In this document: positions 35,332-45,470 of the stretch, piece after piece
How positions within the stretch are numbered: position 1 is the first letter of the stretch
Layout: the number at the start of each line of letters is the position of its first letter
Assembly: GCA_023957385.1 (NCBI GenBank)
Contig: JAMLGZ010000001.1
Coordinates: 1,536,923-1,600,922 of the forward strand
Direction of reading: 5' to 3'
From: Brumimicrobium sp.
Lineage (GTDB): Bacteria; Bacteroidota; Bacteroidia; Flavobacteriales_D; Crocinitomicaceae
DNA: 64,000 bases
The notes under the pieces: generated by a model
Told to the model about the DNA's origin: nothing
Seen by the model: the letters and a program-made list of their open reading frames with translations, nothing else
Databases searched by the model: none
Made by a program: the position numbers and the translations under genes

Positions 35332-35346
35332 ATATATACTATTTAA

Positions 35347-38097
35347 TTAAAAATCAAAACTTAAACCTACGTTAAACTTGAGTCCGGGGCCATACATCAC
35401 ACCAACGGAGTTGATGTCAAATCCAGGACCATACGTATTCGATAAAACGGCATCCGAAATATAACGGGTACCAATTGTATTAATTACACTTGCGTTAAGT
35501 GTTAATGCATATTTGGTCTTTTGACCGAAAATAAATTTATATCCACCATATATATTGAGAAGTCCATAGCTTGGAGCCTTCCACGATTCATGACGTGCAT
35601 ATTGCCCTTTTAAAATAAATGGATTAAAGTCAGAGTAGAATCTATCAAAATATTGGTATTGTATTTTAAAATATAAATGTTTAATAGGATCTATACGTAT
35701 ACCAGCCATATACATGGATTGTGGCGCATCTCCAACGTGGACTCCTTTAGCGTCGAAAGATATTTCTTTATTATAGGCAGGAAGAACTATAGTTTTGGAT
35801 GAATTCCAAGTCCAATCTCCGTAAGAAATTGAAGCTTCGAGACTCAATTGTTTAATAATTTTCCAAACACCGTCAAATTCAATTCCCATGTGAATAGCAT
35901 CCATACCTTGAATGTTTACACGGATTGTCTCCATCGGATCATCTGGATTTGGAACAGCTAATCCATTAGGGAAAGGTTTGTTTTTCCAATTAGTAAAGTA
36001 TCCATTTACAGAAAATGCTACTTTCTTAAGTCTAAAATTATATCCCACTTCTACAGCCTGAATGATTTCATTTTTGATTTCATTAAAGAAATGGTTGTAT
36101 GTATTGTCAATTACATTTGAATACATAGGGTTTCTTGAAAGATACCCTAGGTTTAAAAATACGTTAGAATGTTCTGCAATGATGTAATTAGCACCTATTT
36201 TTACAGTTCCACCAGGAATCCATTTATATCCTGTTTTGTCATAATCCACTCCTTTAGAATCGGTGGTGTAATCTTCTCCATTATATGTAATTGTATCAAA
36301 AGCCCCAATATAAAGTGTGGTATCGTCTATTTGGATAGAACGCGCTCTAAAAAAATCAACTCCTGAATAGCCATTTACATTTCCTGTAACATTAATAAAG
36401 GCGGACCACCTTGCATTGGAAAATTCAGCTTGGGCAAACATCCCTGCCCATTGTACATATCCATAACGGTGTGCTTCATAAGGTTGCTCAGCAATTTTGT
36501 CTCCAACCTTTTTCATAGGATCTTTACTATTTTTATCTGCATTATTGATGAAATAATCTCCTCCTAACAAGTCAGTAATTTCTCGATAATGTTCTCCGCG
36601 ATAAAAACGATAATCTAAACCAGCAGCAAAATTCCAATTTTTAGTAATCTCATAATCAAATTGCCCTAAATATCCCACCCAATAGTGATTGTTTACGGAG
36701 GAGGTCATGACATTAGATGCCTTTAAAAGGGTAGGAGAATAGTTTGGATCAACGGTAGGTTGAACTTGGCCAAAGAAATCAATTTCTTGGTTGTTCTTTA
36801 TAACCGCGTTCCAATCAACTTGTCCATTCTCATCTTTTGCGGCTGAACTGAATTTCAATAATTTTGTTCCACCTCCTTTCCCTATAGAAGCATATACGAT
36901 ATTGGACATGCTTAGTTTTTCATTAATTACCCAGAAATCTTTTAAGGTTAATTGGTTCTTTAAGAAATAGTTTAAACGTTCGGCATAAATAGATTTACCA
37001 CCTACTTGAAAGACGTTTTTACTTTTATAATCCTTATTAATATAACCCCAATGTTCATTAAAATCATAGCCATTATCATACGATGAAGCAGAAGTGATAG
37101 TGGCCCCCATATTAATAGCTGCTGTTGAGTCCCAATACTGTATCTTTTGATTATATGCTCGTTGTGCGTGCTTTTGAGGAGCCCCAAAAACTGAAAAAGA
37201 AAGTAAGTGGTTTCCTAATCTCTTTTGTATCTTAGCATAGTAAAATCCACCTAATGAAGGAGTTCCTAGTATTGTTCCATCAGATTTCTTAAACGATGCA
37301 GCCAAGGTGATTCCCCATCCACCTTTTAATAAGCCAGAGTTATAACCTACACTAGTTCTTAGCAAATTACCAGAGCCATATTCTTGTTTGGCAAAAACCT
37401 TCATCTTGGAAGTAATTCCTTGGGTTAAGATATTAATTGTTCCTCCTACAGATGGCATGGATATTTTAGTAGCTCCTAATCCTCTCTGCACTTGAATTCC
37501 ACCGGTAATAACGTCTAAACCGAACCAATTTGACCAATAGACAGCTCCATTCTCCATATCGTTTACAGGAACACCATCTATTAGCACACCTACATTCCTT
37601 TGAGAAAATCCCCTCACAGAAACACGAGCATCACCCTCACCGCCTCCTTGTTGTGTTGCATATACCCCAGGAGTAGCGTTTAACAACATTGGTATATCAC
37701 GGGATGCTAATTCTTCTTGAATTTTCTGAGGTTCAATTTTAGTTACAGAAATAGGGGTTTTGCGTTCATCTCGAATAAAAGAACCAGTTACCTTAACCTC
37801 TTCCAATTCGATGGGAGATTTTATTCGTGTTTCTATTTGTAAAATGGGTTGCTTTACATCTATTTGGATAGAAACTGAATCAAGCATTGTAGCTATCAGT
37901 GTGTACTTTCCATAGGGAACGTCAGAGAAACTAATCTTTCCAAAATCATCGGTTAGTCCCCTAAAATCCCCCATTCTGACGCTAGCAAAAGGAATGGTTT
38001 CTGTACTATTTCCATCGTAAACAGTAATATTTACTTGTCCAACTTGTGAAAATACAAGAAGAGGAATAAAAAATAAGACAGATAAAAGGTGTTTCAT
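35347..38097 (-). CDS. TonB-dependent outer membrane receptor
   Basis: 916 residues from ATG 38097. Signal peptide 1-18, an N-terminal carboxypeptidase-regulatory-like beta-sandwich (VNITVYDGNSTETIPFASVR, about 22-100), plug domain about 115-230 (GVYATQQGGGEGDARVSVRG, LIDGVPVNDMENG, SVGGTINILT), then a 22-strand barrel ending in a terminal phenylalanine (VGLSFDF). It imports a ligand using TonB energy. No SusD-like gene is next to it, so it is not a SusCD pair. The co-transcribed secreted endonuclease suggests nucleic acid fragments as substrate; this is inference. Confidence 0.92.
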   Translation of the reverse strand: MKHLLSVLFFIPLLVFSQVGQVNITVYDGNSTETIPFASVRMGDFRGLTDDFGKISFSDVPYGKYTLIATMLDSVSIQIDVKQPILQIETRIKSPIELEEVKVTGSFIRDERKTPISVTKIEPQKIQEELASRDIPMLLNATPGVYATQQGGGEGDARVSVRGFSQRNVGVLIDGVPVNDMENGAVYWSNWFGLDVITGGIQVQRGLGATKISMPSVGGTINILTQGITSKMKVFAKQEYGSGNLLRTSVGYNSGLLKGGWGITLAASFKKSDGTILGTPSLGGFYYAKIQKRLGNHLLSFSVFGAPQKHAQRAYNQKIQYWDSTAAINMGATITSASSYDNGYDFNEHWGYINKDYKSKNVFQVGGKSIYAERLNYFLKNQLTLKDFWVINEKLSMSNIVYASIGKGGGTKLLKFSSAAKDENGQVDWNAVIKNNQEIDFFGQVQPTVDPNYSPTLLKASNVMTSSVNNHYWVGYLGQFDYEITKNWNFAAGLDYRFYRGEHYREITDLLGGDYFINNADKNSKDPMKKVGDKIAEQPYEAHRYGYVQWAGMFAQAEFSNARWSAFINVTGNVNGYSGVDFFRARSIQIDDTTLYIGAFDTITYNGEDYTTDSKGVDYDKTGYKWIPGGTVKIGANYIIAEHSNVFLNLGYLSRNPMYSNVIDNTYNHFFNEIKNEIIQAVEVGYNFRLKKVAFSVNGYFTNWKNKPFPNGLAVPNPDDPMETIRVNIQGMDAIHMGIEFDGVWKIIKQLSLEASISYGDWTWNSSKTIVLPAYNKEISFDAKGVHVGDAPQSMYMAGIRIDPIKHLYFKIQYQYFDRFYSDFNPFILKGQYARHESWKAPSYGLLNIYGGYKFIFGQKTKYALTLNASVINTIGTRYISDAVLSNTYGPGFDINSVGVMYGPGLKFNVGLSFDF

Positions 38098-38221
38098 TTG
38101 CAAAGTAAAAAGGCTTTGTAACTATGATAAAATTGAATTTAATATATATATCAAAATGAATGAAATTTAGATATTGAGAATCAGTAAAAGATGAGAATGT
38201 TTAAGTTAATTATAAATCCAA

Positions 38222-39271
38222 TTATTTTACAATAAATCTCTTAGTATATTGTTGATTTTCACCTCCTTTAGCAGAAATAAAATACAATCCTGAATTTACA
38301 TTCAAATCAATTGTCATGACTGATTTAGCATTCGGAATATATTTTACCAATTTCCCAAGTGCATCTGTAATGATGATTTCTTTAACTTTATTTGTTGAAA
38401 GAAGATTAATTTGTTGAGAAGTTACAGGATTAGGATATATTTCAAAACTAAAATCAGTGATTGTTTCAGTAGAAACTGAAGTAGGACCTCCACAATCGCA
38501 TGTGTGCAATCCTAAATTATCCACATTGATTCTTCTGGCAGGATTTCCTTGACTATTCGTTACAGTATCTCCAAATTCATCTATAACATATACAAAGTAT
38601 GAAAGTGAATCCCATTCTTCATTTGGTTTAAAAGTACTTGGGTTCAATGTAACACCTTTCTTAACACTTGGTTTTCTAACTAAAAAATGATTTGCTGAAA
38701 CAACTACTCCACCTGAAGCAACAGGAGTTCCATCGTAGGTCCATCCACCTCCTTGAGCAGGTTCTCCAGGATTTTCTCCAATTTTTCCAAAAATATCAAT
38801 AGGTTGTATATTAGTTAAAGATGTAATAGGCATGGCTAAAGGAGTTCCAGGAGGAATAATACCTTTGAATAGTACAACAGCATCATTACCATTCCAATAA
38901 AAAGCCTTACTTTGATTATAATCAGGACAATAGAAAGCATCTGCTTTAGCTTCTAAATCTTCCCAAATTGGAGCTTCTTGGTCAACACCGTTTGGATCTC
39001 TTTTATCTATAACGCCTACGTGAACATCCTTTGGAGCAATAGTTCCTGTTAATTGAACTGCATTTAATACTGTTGGGGTAGAGGAACCGTTGTCATAACG
39101 AACTACAAAGTAATTAGATAAGTCAATCGTGTTATCTGTTGGATTATAAATTTCTAAGGCTTTGTTGTTTCCTAGGCCTTCTAAGTATTCTGAAATAAAT
39201 AATTCTGAACAATCCTGCGCGTTTGTAATTGCAGAAATAAATAGACTAATTGTAAGTAAGATTCTTTTCAT
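38222..39271 (-). CDS. Secreted lamin-tail-domain protein with T9SS sorting domain
   Basis: 349 residues. Signal peptide 1-18. The lamin tail domain (about 19-150) shows SELFISEYLEGLGNNKALEI and YNPTDNTIDLSNYFVVRYDN; the C-terminal 75 residues (FSFEIYPNPVTSQQINLLST, SGLYFISAKG) are a T9SS sorting signal. Bacterial lamin tail domains often accompany secreted nucleases and phosphoesterases, and this one lies 125 bp upstream of the TonB receptor and nuclease genes in the same direction. It contains no catalytic domain that I can see. Confidence 0.88.
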   Translation of the reverse strand: MKRILLTISLFISAITNAQDCSELFISEYLEGLGNNKALEIYNPTDNTIDLSNYFVVRYDNGSSTPTVLNAVQLTGTIAPKDVHVGVIDKRDPNGVDQEAPIWEDLEAKADAFYCPDYNQSKAFYWNGNDAVVLFKGIIPPGTPLAMPITSLTNIQPIDIFGKIGENPGEPAQGGGWTYDGTPVASGGVVVSANHFLVRKPSVKKGVTLNPSTFKPNEEWDSLSYFVYVIDEFGDTVTNSQGNPARRINVDNLGLHTCDCGGPTSVSTETITDFSFEIYPNPVTSQQINLLSTNKVKEIIITDALGKLVKYIPNAKSVMTIDLNVNSGLYFISAKGGENQQYTKRFIVK

Positions 39272-39444
39272 AAAATTTTATTATTATTCGATATTTTATT
39301 GGTCAATAAGCACCAACATATTTTTTTGGCAAAAATAAGGCATTTCTTTTATTTAACCTTATTACGTTATGAACAATTCTGTAAACTTTCGAAAATTTAA
39401 CTTACTTTTTCTAGTATATTCGCAGTGTTAGAAAATTGAAAAGT

Positions 39445-41643
39445 ATGAAAAAAATTATAGTATCTCTTGGATTTGTGCTAATTGTATTAGGAAATTTATT
39501 TTCTCAGAATGCCGCAAAGATTTCTTCACTAACTGTTGAAAAAATTTGGCGTGAATACCAATTTTTCGCTGATGGTGTGGATGGATTCAAGTCAATGAAA
39601 GACGGAGAGTCTTTTACACGCATTGTGAATGATAAGGAAAAACAGTTTATTGTACGTTATTCATTTAAAGATGTGGATAAGAAAGGTGATACAATAATTC
39701 GGGTGAATGACTTGAAATATAAAGGAATACAGTTGAGACTTGACGATTATGAATGGAATGAAGATGAAACTAAGTTGTTGTTGACTGTTGAGCAAACCAA
39801 ACGCTACAGAAGAAGTTTTTATGCTGTTTATTTTTTATATGACCTAAAGACTAAACAGTTATCTATGTTGGATGAAGAGCGATTTCCACAAACTCTAGCT
39901 TCTTATTCTCCAAATGGTGAAAAGGTGGCATATATCTATAAGAATAATCTATATGTAAAAGATATTAAGAATAACAAGATAAGCCAAATTACTACAGATG
40001 GAGAAGAGAATAAAGTAATTAATGGAACAACCGATTGGGTGTATGAAGAAGAATTTGCTTATACAAAAGCCTATGAATGGTCGCCAAATAGTGAATATAT
40101 CTCTTTTCTCCGCTTTGATGAAGGTAGCGTACATGAGTTTACTATGACCTATTATTGGGATACAGAATTATATCCGCAACCCTATACTTTCAAATACCCG
40201 AAAGCTGGAGAAGATAATTCCAAAGTTACGCTGCATGTATCCAATATTAACACCTTAAAAACAACACAAATCCAAGTGGGAGAGTACGAATATATACCAC
40301 GAATTAAATTTTCTACGAAAGAAAACAAATTCATGGCCTTGACTTTAAATCGCCATCAGAATCATATACAATATTTCTGGATAGATGTTTTAAAAGAAGG
40401 AATGCCAACACAAATGGTTTATGAAGAAAGAGACGATGCTTATCTAGAAATCGATGATAATTTATTTTTCTTAAAAGATGGAAAGCATTTTATTCGTACG
40501 AGTGAAAAGGATGGATTTAATCATATATATTTAATAGGAATAGATGGAAGCAGTGTTCAGATAACCAAAGGAAATTGGGATGTAATTGCTTTTGAGGGAA
40601 TTAATGAAGATAAAGGATTGGTTTATTATACTTCAGCTGAAGAAGGAGCGCCATACAGTGCTGTTTATTCAATTGATTTAAAAGGAAAAAATAAAAAGAA
40701 AGTGTCTGCATGCAAAGGAAGTAACCACGCAACTTTTTCCAATGGAATGAAATACTTTATCAATAGCTGGTCAACTATAAATACACCTCCGATTTATTCA
40801 CTTTATAAGGCAGATGGTACATTAATTAAAGAGCTAGAAAATAATAAAGAATTAGCAAGCAGAATAGAGGAATATGGCTTTCAACCAAAGAAATTTATTC
40901 AAATTCAAGGGAAAGACCAGTTGTTAAATGCATGGATTCTATATCCAAAGGATTTTGATAGTACTAAAAAATACCCTGTTTACTTTAATATATATGGAGG
41001 TCCTGGCAGCAATACCGTGGAGGATGCTTATGATGGAGGGAATGGTGCATTTCATCAGTTACTAGCACAGAAAGGATATATTGTTATGAGCGTAGATCCA
41101 AGAGGAACCTTGTATAGAGGTGCTAAATTCAAAAAATCTACCTATTTACAGTTAGGGAAATTGGAAACAGAAGATTTTGTTGCGGTGGCGCAAAATGTTG
41201 GAAAATGGAATTTCGTGGATAAGGATAGAATCGGTATTATGGGTTGGAGTTATGGAGGGTATATGACTTCGCTTGCTATGACAAAAGGAGCGCCATATTT
41301 TAAGATGGGAATCGCCGTGGCACCTGTAACTAATTGGAGGTATTATGATAATATATATACAGAGCGGTTTATGCGTACTCCACAAGAAAATCCTGATGGA
41401 TATGATGATAATTCTCCTATAAATTATACCGATTTGTTAGAGGGAGATTATTTATTAATTCACGGTTCAGGAGATGATAACGTTCATGTTCAAAATTCTA
41501 TGGAAATGATTAATTCTCTTGTCAAAGCAAATAAACAGTTTGATATGTTTATCTATCCAAACAAAAATCATGGAATTTATGGAGGTAATACGCGCAATCA
41601 TTTATATAATATGATGCTAGCATTTATTTTGAATCATTTGTAG
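39445..41643 (+). CDS. Dipeptidyl-peptidase IV (S9B family)
   Basis: 732 residues; signal peptide 1-20 (GFVLIVLGNLFSQ), so periplasmic or surface. The N-terminal beta-propeller carries the substrate-binding acidic pair in DWVYEEEFAY; the C-terminal alpha/beta hydrolase holds the triad Ser602 (GWSYGG), Asp677 (GSGDDNVH) and His709 (NKNHGIYGG). It removes Xaa-Pro dipeptides from peptide N-termini, a common peptide-foraging activity in Bacteroidota. ATG 39445 starts the signal peptide; a TTG at 39436 is in frame but less likely. An IS4 element follows 90 bp later. Confidence 0.95.
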   Translation: MKKIIVSLGFVLIVLGNLFSQNAAKISSLTVEKIWREYQFFADGVDGFKSMKDGESFTRIVNDKEKQFIVRYSFKDVDKKGDTIIRVNDLKYKGIQLRLDDYEWNEDETKLLLTVEQTKRYRRSFYAVYFLYDLKTKQLSMLDEERFPQTLASYSPNGEKVAYIYKNNLYVKDIKNNKISQITTDGEENKVINGTTDWVYEEEFAYTKAYEWSPNSEYISFLRFDEGSVHEFTMTYYWDTELYPQPYTFKYPKAGEDNSKVTLHVSNINTLKTTQIQVGEYEYIPRIKFSTKENKFMALTLNRHQNHIQYFWIDVLKEGMPTQMVYEERDDAYLEIDDNLFFLKDGKHFIRTSEKDGFNHIYLIGIDGSSVQITKGNWDVIAFEGINEDKGLVYYTSAEEGAPYSAVYSIDLKGKNKKKVSACKGSNHATFSNGMKYFINSWSTINTPPIYSLYKADGTLIKELENNKELASRIEEYGFQPKKFIQIQGKDQLLNAWILYPKDFDSTKKYPVYFNIYGGPGSNTVEDAYDGGNGAFHQLLAQKGYIVMSVDPRGTLYRGAKFKKSTYLQLGKLETEDFVAVAQNVGKWNFVDKDRIGIMGWSYGGYMTSLAMTKGAPYFKMGIAVAPVTNWRYYDNIYTERFMRTPQENPDGYDDNSPINYTDLLEGDYLLIHGSGDDNVHVQNSMEMINSLVKANKQFDMFIYPNKNHGIYGGNTRNHLYNMMLAFILNHL

Positions 41644-41732
41644 TGATTATCAGTGTTGTAAGTGTGTTTGTGAGTTCTAAAATTAAAAGATAGTGAACTA
41701 TTCAAGATAATGTTTGTTTTATTTTCATAACT

Positions 41733-43153
41733 ATCCGAAACTTTTTCAGAAAATCATATTAAAAATTAAAAAACCGAAACAGTCTTCTTAAATTTGAAAA
41801 TCACGACAAAATTCAAATGAAATGGGACTGTTTCGTAGGAACAAAAATAACAATAAGCCTGTAATTCGTCAAATTATTGACTTAATTCCTCAACATTTAT
41901 TAGCAAGAGTTATTCAACAGCATAATTCTGACAAGGGATGCCATAAATACAAGACTTATGACCAACTTGTTGCAAATTTGTTCGGACAGCTGTCTCGATG
42001 TAGTACTTTAGAGGATATTTCTGTTGGTATTGGTGTGTCGAAAACCTTTATTCGGGACTTAGACTTAAAACAAAGTCCTGCAAAATCAACGATGAGTGAT
42101 GGGAATAAAAAACGTAGCCACAAAGTCTTTGAGAGTCTGTATATGAGTTTGTTAAGCTACTACGGTAATTTATTGAAAAGACATACTCATCGAAAAGTAG
42201 TAGAAGAAGTTAAAAATCAAACTATTCTTCTTCGTGATAGCAGTACAGTTAGCGTGTGTCTAGGGCTTTTTGATTGGGCAAAGTTTCGGACAGCAAAAGG
42301 AGGAATTAAAATCCATACGCAATGGGATGAGGCGATGATGATGCCTAACCTTGTGAATATCACTAATGCATCTATTCATGACAGAAAAGGATTTGAAGAA
42401 ATTGTTTTCCCAAAGGATACGATTATTGTTGAAGATAAAGGATATTGGGATTTTAACATCATTAAAGCTAGGGTGTTGTCCCAAAATGTTTTTGTTACAA
42501 GAATAAAAGAAAACACTGTTTATGAAGTAGCTGAAGAATTAGATCTTCCAGAAAATGAGGATCAACATATTTTAATAGACGAGATTATTTATTTGACAGG
42601 ACAAAAAGCAAAAGAAGTTGGGATAAATCAAATGAAATTCAGAAAGGTTGTAGCCTACCATGAAGAGAAAAATACAACGATAGAAATTATAACTAATAAT
42701 CTTTCTTGGAAAGCTTCAACAATTGCAGAACTATACAGAAGGCGTTGGGATATAGAAACTTTCTTCAAGCTTTTAAAACAAAATCTCAATGTCAAAACTT
42801 TTATAGGAACTTCTGAAAATGCAGTAAAATCACAAATATTTATTGCATTAATTACCTATTTACTACTTGAACTTTTACGAAGAGTTGGGGTGTCAGGGAA
42901 AACGGCTTTTTCAAACTTTGTAGAAAAAATAAGAATTTGTCTGCCATTCTATCTTTCCTTAGATTATGTTATAAATACTATCCGACCGATTGTCCAAAAA
43001 GCAGAGAAACCTCCTCCAGAAGATGATTTGTGGACAACGGTACAACTCCAAATGTTTTAACTGTTTGACTTTTTTTCTCACATTATGATTATTGACTATT
43101 ACAAATAGGACGATACAGGATGTTTTGTATCAAATTTTAAAAAACTTTCGGAT
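41733..43153 (+). mobile_element. IS4-family insertion sequence (about 1421 bp)
   Basis: Imperfect 16-bp terminal inverted repeats, left ATCCGAAACTTTTTCA and right (inverse) ATCCGAAAGTTTTTTA, 14 of 16 identical, enclose one transposase gene. No convincing target duplication was found. It sits between dpp IV and gltA, its right end 113 bp before the gltA start, so it may have replaced or altered the upstream part of the gltA promoter. Confidence 0.8.
41822..43060 (+). CDS. IS4-family transposase (DUF4372 N-terminus)
   Basis: 412 residues. The N-terminal DUF4372-type region (QIIDLIPQHLLARVIQQH, YDQLVANLFGQLSRCSTLED) is followed by the DDE core: D in TILLRDSSTV, D in DTIIVEDKGYWD, and the YREK box YRRRWDIETFFKLLKQNL with its glutamate. 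All three catalytic residues and the full C-terminus are present, so the gene seems functional. Confidence 0.92.
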   Translation: MGLFRRNKNNNKPVIRQIIDLIPQHLLARVIQQHNSDKGCHKYKTYDQLVANLFGQLSRCSTLEDISVGIGVSKTFIRDLDLKQSPAKSTMSDGNKKRSHKVFESLYMSLLSYYGNLLKRHTHRKVVEEVKNQTILLRDSSTVSVCLGLFDWAKFRTAKGGIKIHTQWDEAMMMPNLVNITNASIHDRKGFEEIVFPKDTIIVEDKGYWDFNIIKARVLSQNVFVTRIKENTVYEVAEELDLPENEDQHILIDEIIYLTGQKAKEVGINQMKFRKVVAYHEEKNTTIEIITNNLSWKASTIAELYRRRWDIETFFKLLKQNLNVKTFIGTSENAVKSQIFIALITYLLLELLRRVGVSGKTAFSNFVEKIRICLPFYLSLDYVINTIRPIVQKAEKPPPEDDLWTTVQLQMF

Positions 43154-43266
43154 GAATGTGTTTTATTTTTTAAAAAGAACTGCTTAAAGTGATACAATAT
43201 CTAAAGTTTTGTTTAAATTAGGCAGCCGAAAATAAGGTAACAAAAAAAAATTAAATTGTAGATAAA

Positions 43267-44553
43267 ATGAGCGAAACTGCAAAAATTGAATTTGGAGGTA
43301 AAACTGTAGAACTTCCAGTGATAACCGGAACAGAAAATGAAAAGGCTATCGAAATTAAAGATTTAAGAAGTCAAACTGGATTAGTAACCATGGATCCGGG
43401 ATATAAGAATACGGGTAGTACCATTAGTGGAATTACTTATTTAGATGGAGAAAATGGGATTCTTCATTACAGAGGATATCCAATCGAACAATTAGCGGAA
43501 AAAGCTTCTTTCATTGAAGTTACCTATTTATTAATTTATGGAGAACTTCCGACTAAGACACAATTAGAAGCATTTAAGAAAAGTATTACGCTGCATACGC
43601 TTGTTCATGAAGATATGAAGCAGTTTTTTGAAGCATATCCTTCTAAAGCTCACCCAATGGGTGTATTAGCTTCTATGGTAATGAGTTTATCTACTTTCTA
43701 TCCAGAATCTCAAACTCCAAATAGACCTGAAGAAGAAGTGAATTTAACAATTCATAGACTATTGGCTAAGTTACCTACATTGGCGGCGATGTCATACAAA
43801 AATGCGATGAGACATCCGTTCATTTATCCACAAAATTCATTGAATTATGTAGAGAACTTCTTACACATGATGTTTGCTATGCCAACTGAAGACTATGTTA
43901 TTAATAAGACAGTAGTTAGTGCGTTGAATAAACTATTAATTCTTCACGCAGACCATGAACAAAACTGTTCAACATCTACTGTTAGAATGGTAGGTTCTGC
44001 TCATACTAATTTATATGCTTCTGTGGCTGCAGGAATTTCTGCATTATGGGGTCCACTGCATGGTGGAGCTAACCAAGCTGTAATTGAAATGTTAAACAAT
44101 ATTCAGAAAGATGGAGGAGATGTAGAGAAGTGGATGAATAAAGCTAAAGATAAAGATGATCCATTCCGTTTGATGGGATTTGGACACCGTGTATATAAGA
44201 ACTTTGACCCTCGTGCTAAAATTATTAAGAAAGCAGCTGACGAAGTATTACAACAATTAGGGGTAAATGACCCAGCTCTTGAATTAGCTAAGAAGATGGA
44301 GAAAATCGCATTGGAAGATCCATATTTCGTAGAAAGAAAATTATATCCGAATGTTGACTTCTACTCAGGAATTATCTATAAAGCCTTAAACATACCAACA
44401 GAGATGTTTACTGTTATGTTTGCCATAGGTAGATTGCCGGGATGGATTGCTCAATGGAAAGAAATGATTGAGAATAAAGAACCAATCGGTCGTCCTCGTC
44501 AAATCTATATCGGAAAAACAAAAAGAGATTACGTTCCTCTAGAGAATAGATAG
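43267..44553 (+). CDS. gltA: Citrate synthase
   Basis: 428 residues, the length of the hexameric bacterial type II enzyme. Condenses oxaloacetate and acetyl-CoA at the entry of the TCA cycle. Motifs: GILHYRGYPIEQLAE, HADHEQNCSTSTVR, the catalytic histidine region GPLHGGANQAV, GFGHRVYKNFDPRA (His and Asp) and GRLPGWIAQWKE with the oxaloacetate arginine nearby. The 110 bp upstream follow the IS4 end. A terminator follows. Confidence 0.97.
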   Translation: MSETAKIEFGGKTVELPVITGTENEKAIEIKDLRSQTGLVTMDPGYKNTGSTISGITYLDGENGILHYRGYPIEQLAEKASFIEVTYLLIYGELPTKTQLEAFKKSITLHTLVHEDMKQFFEAYPSKAHPMGVLASMVMSLSTFYPESQTPNRPEEEVNLTIHRLLAKLPTLAAMSYKNAMRHPFIYPQNSLNYVENFLHMMFAMPTEDYVINKTVVSALNKLLILHADHEQNCSTSTVRMVGSAHTNLYASVAAGISALWGPLHGGANQAVIEMLNNIQKDGGDVEKWMNKAKDKDDPFRLMGFGHRVYKNFDPRAKIIKKAADEVLQQLGVNDPALELAKKMEKIALEDPYFVERKLYPNVDFYSGIIYKALNIPTEMFTVMFAIGRLPGWIAQWKEMIENKEPIGRPRQIYIGKTKRDYVPLENR

Positions 44554-44569
44554 TCTAAACAAAACATTA

Positions 44570-44596
44570 AAAGGTTGTCTAAGGGCAACCTTTTTT
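44570..44596 (+). terminator. Intrinsic terminator of gltA
   Basis: Stem AAAGGTTG/CAACCTTT with an 8-base loop and a T run, 16 bp after the gltA stop. Confidence 0.85.
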
Positions 44597-44618
44597 AATA
44601 ATCATTAAGAAGCAAAAA

Positions 44619-45470
44619 ATGAAAATTTATCCATTAAATACTGGTAATTTTAAATTAGATGGAGGCGCTATGTTTGGGGTGGTTCCCAAATCAATTTGGT
44701 CTAAAACAAATGTGCCAGATGAAAATAATATGTGTAGTTGGGCAATGCGAGCCATGCTGATTGAAGATGGAAATAGATTGATGATAATTGATACTGGGAT
44801 AGGAGATAAACAAAGTGAAAAATTCTTCTCTTTCTACTATTTGTTTGGGAATGATTCTCTTATTGGCAATCTTAAAAAATATGGATTTTCTCCAGATGAT
44901 GTGACGGATGTGTTTTTAACTCATTTGCATTTTGACCATTGTGGTGGTGCAATCCAGAGAATAGGAGAGGATAGGTTTGAACCTGTTTTTAAAAATGCTA
45001 CTTATTGGAGTAATTCAAACCATTGGAAATGGGCTACACAACCTAATGCGCGAGAAAAGGCTTCTTTTTTGGCTGAAAATATTCTTCCCATCCAAGAATC
45101 TGGACAATTACGTTTTATACCTAGAAATGGAGATTTTATGGAAAATGCCATGCCTAATATAGATGTACTTTTTGTAGATGGACATACGGAAAGTCAAATG
45201 CTCCCACATATACATTATAAGGATAAAACGATAGTGTTTATGGCAGATTTATTGCCTTCTATTGGACATATCCCTTTGCCTTATGTAATGGGATATGATA
45301 CTAGACCTTTATTAACGTTAGGAGAAAAAGAAAAATTCTTACGCAAGGCTGTAGATGAGAATTATATCTTGTTTTTGGAGCATGATGCAGAGAATGAATG
45401 TTGCGTGTTGAAAGAAACCGAAAAAGGCATACGTTTAGATTACACTGCTAAATTAGATGAATTGATTTAA
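44619..45470 (+). CDS. MBL-fold metallo-hydrolase
   Basis: 283 residues. The metallo-beta-lactamase signature THLHFDHCGG (HxHxDH at 102-107) with preceding IIDTGIGDK, later FVDGHTESQM, MADLLPS and LEHDAE supply the two-metal site. The shape is like the lactonase or quinoprotein-relay subgroup that starts with a short beta-hairpin (LNTGNFKLDGGAMFGVVP), but substrate cannot be inferred. It has no signal peptide, so acts in the cytosol. It follows the gltA terminator by about 20 bp and must use its own promoter or read-through. Confidence 0.88.
   Translation: MKIYPLNTGNFKLDGGAMFGVVPKSIWSKTNVPDENNMCSWAMRAMLIEDGNRLMIIDTGIGDKQSEKFFSFYYLFGNDSLIGNLKKYGFSPDDVTDVFLTHLHFDHCGGAIQRIGEDRFEPVFKNATYWSNSNHWKWATQPNAREKASFLAENILPIQESGQLRFIPRNGDFMENAMPNIDVLFVDGHTESQMLPHIHYKDKTIVFMADLLPSIGHIPLPYVMGYDTRPLLTLGEKEKFLRKAVDENYILFLEHDAENECCVLKETEKGIRLDYTAKLDELI

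Noticed and set aside
35347..38097. SusCD polysaccharide utilisation locus
   Set aside because: The receptor has no SusD-like neighbour and no glycoside hydrolase genes nearby.
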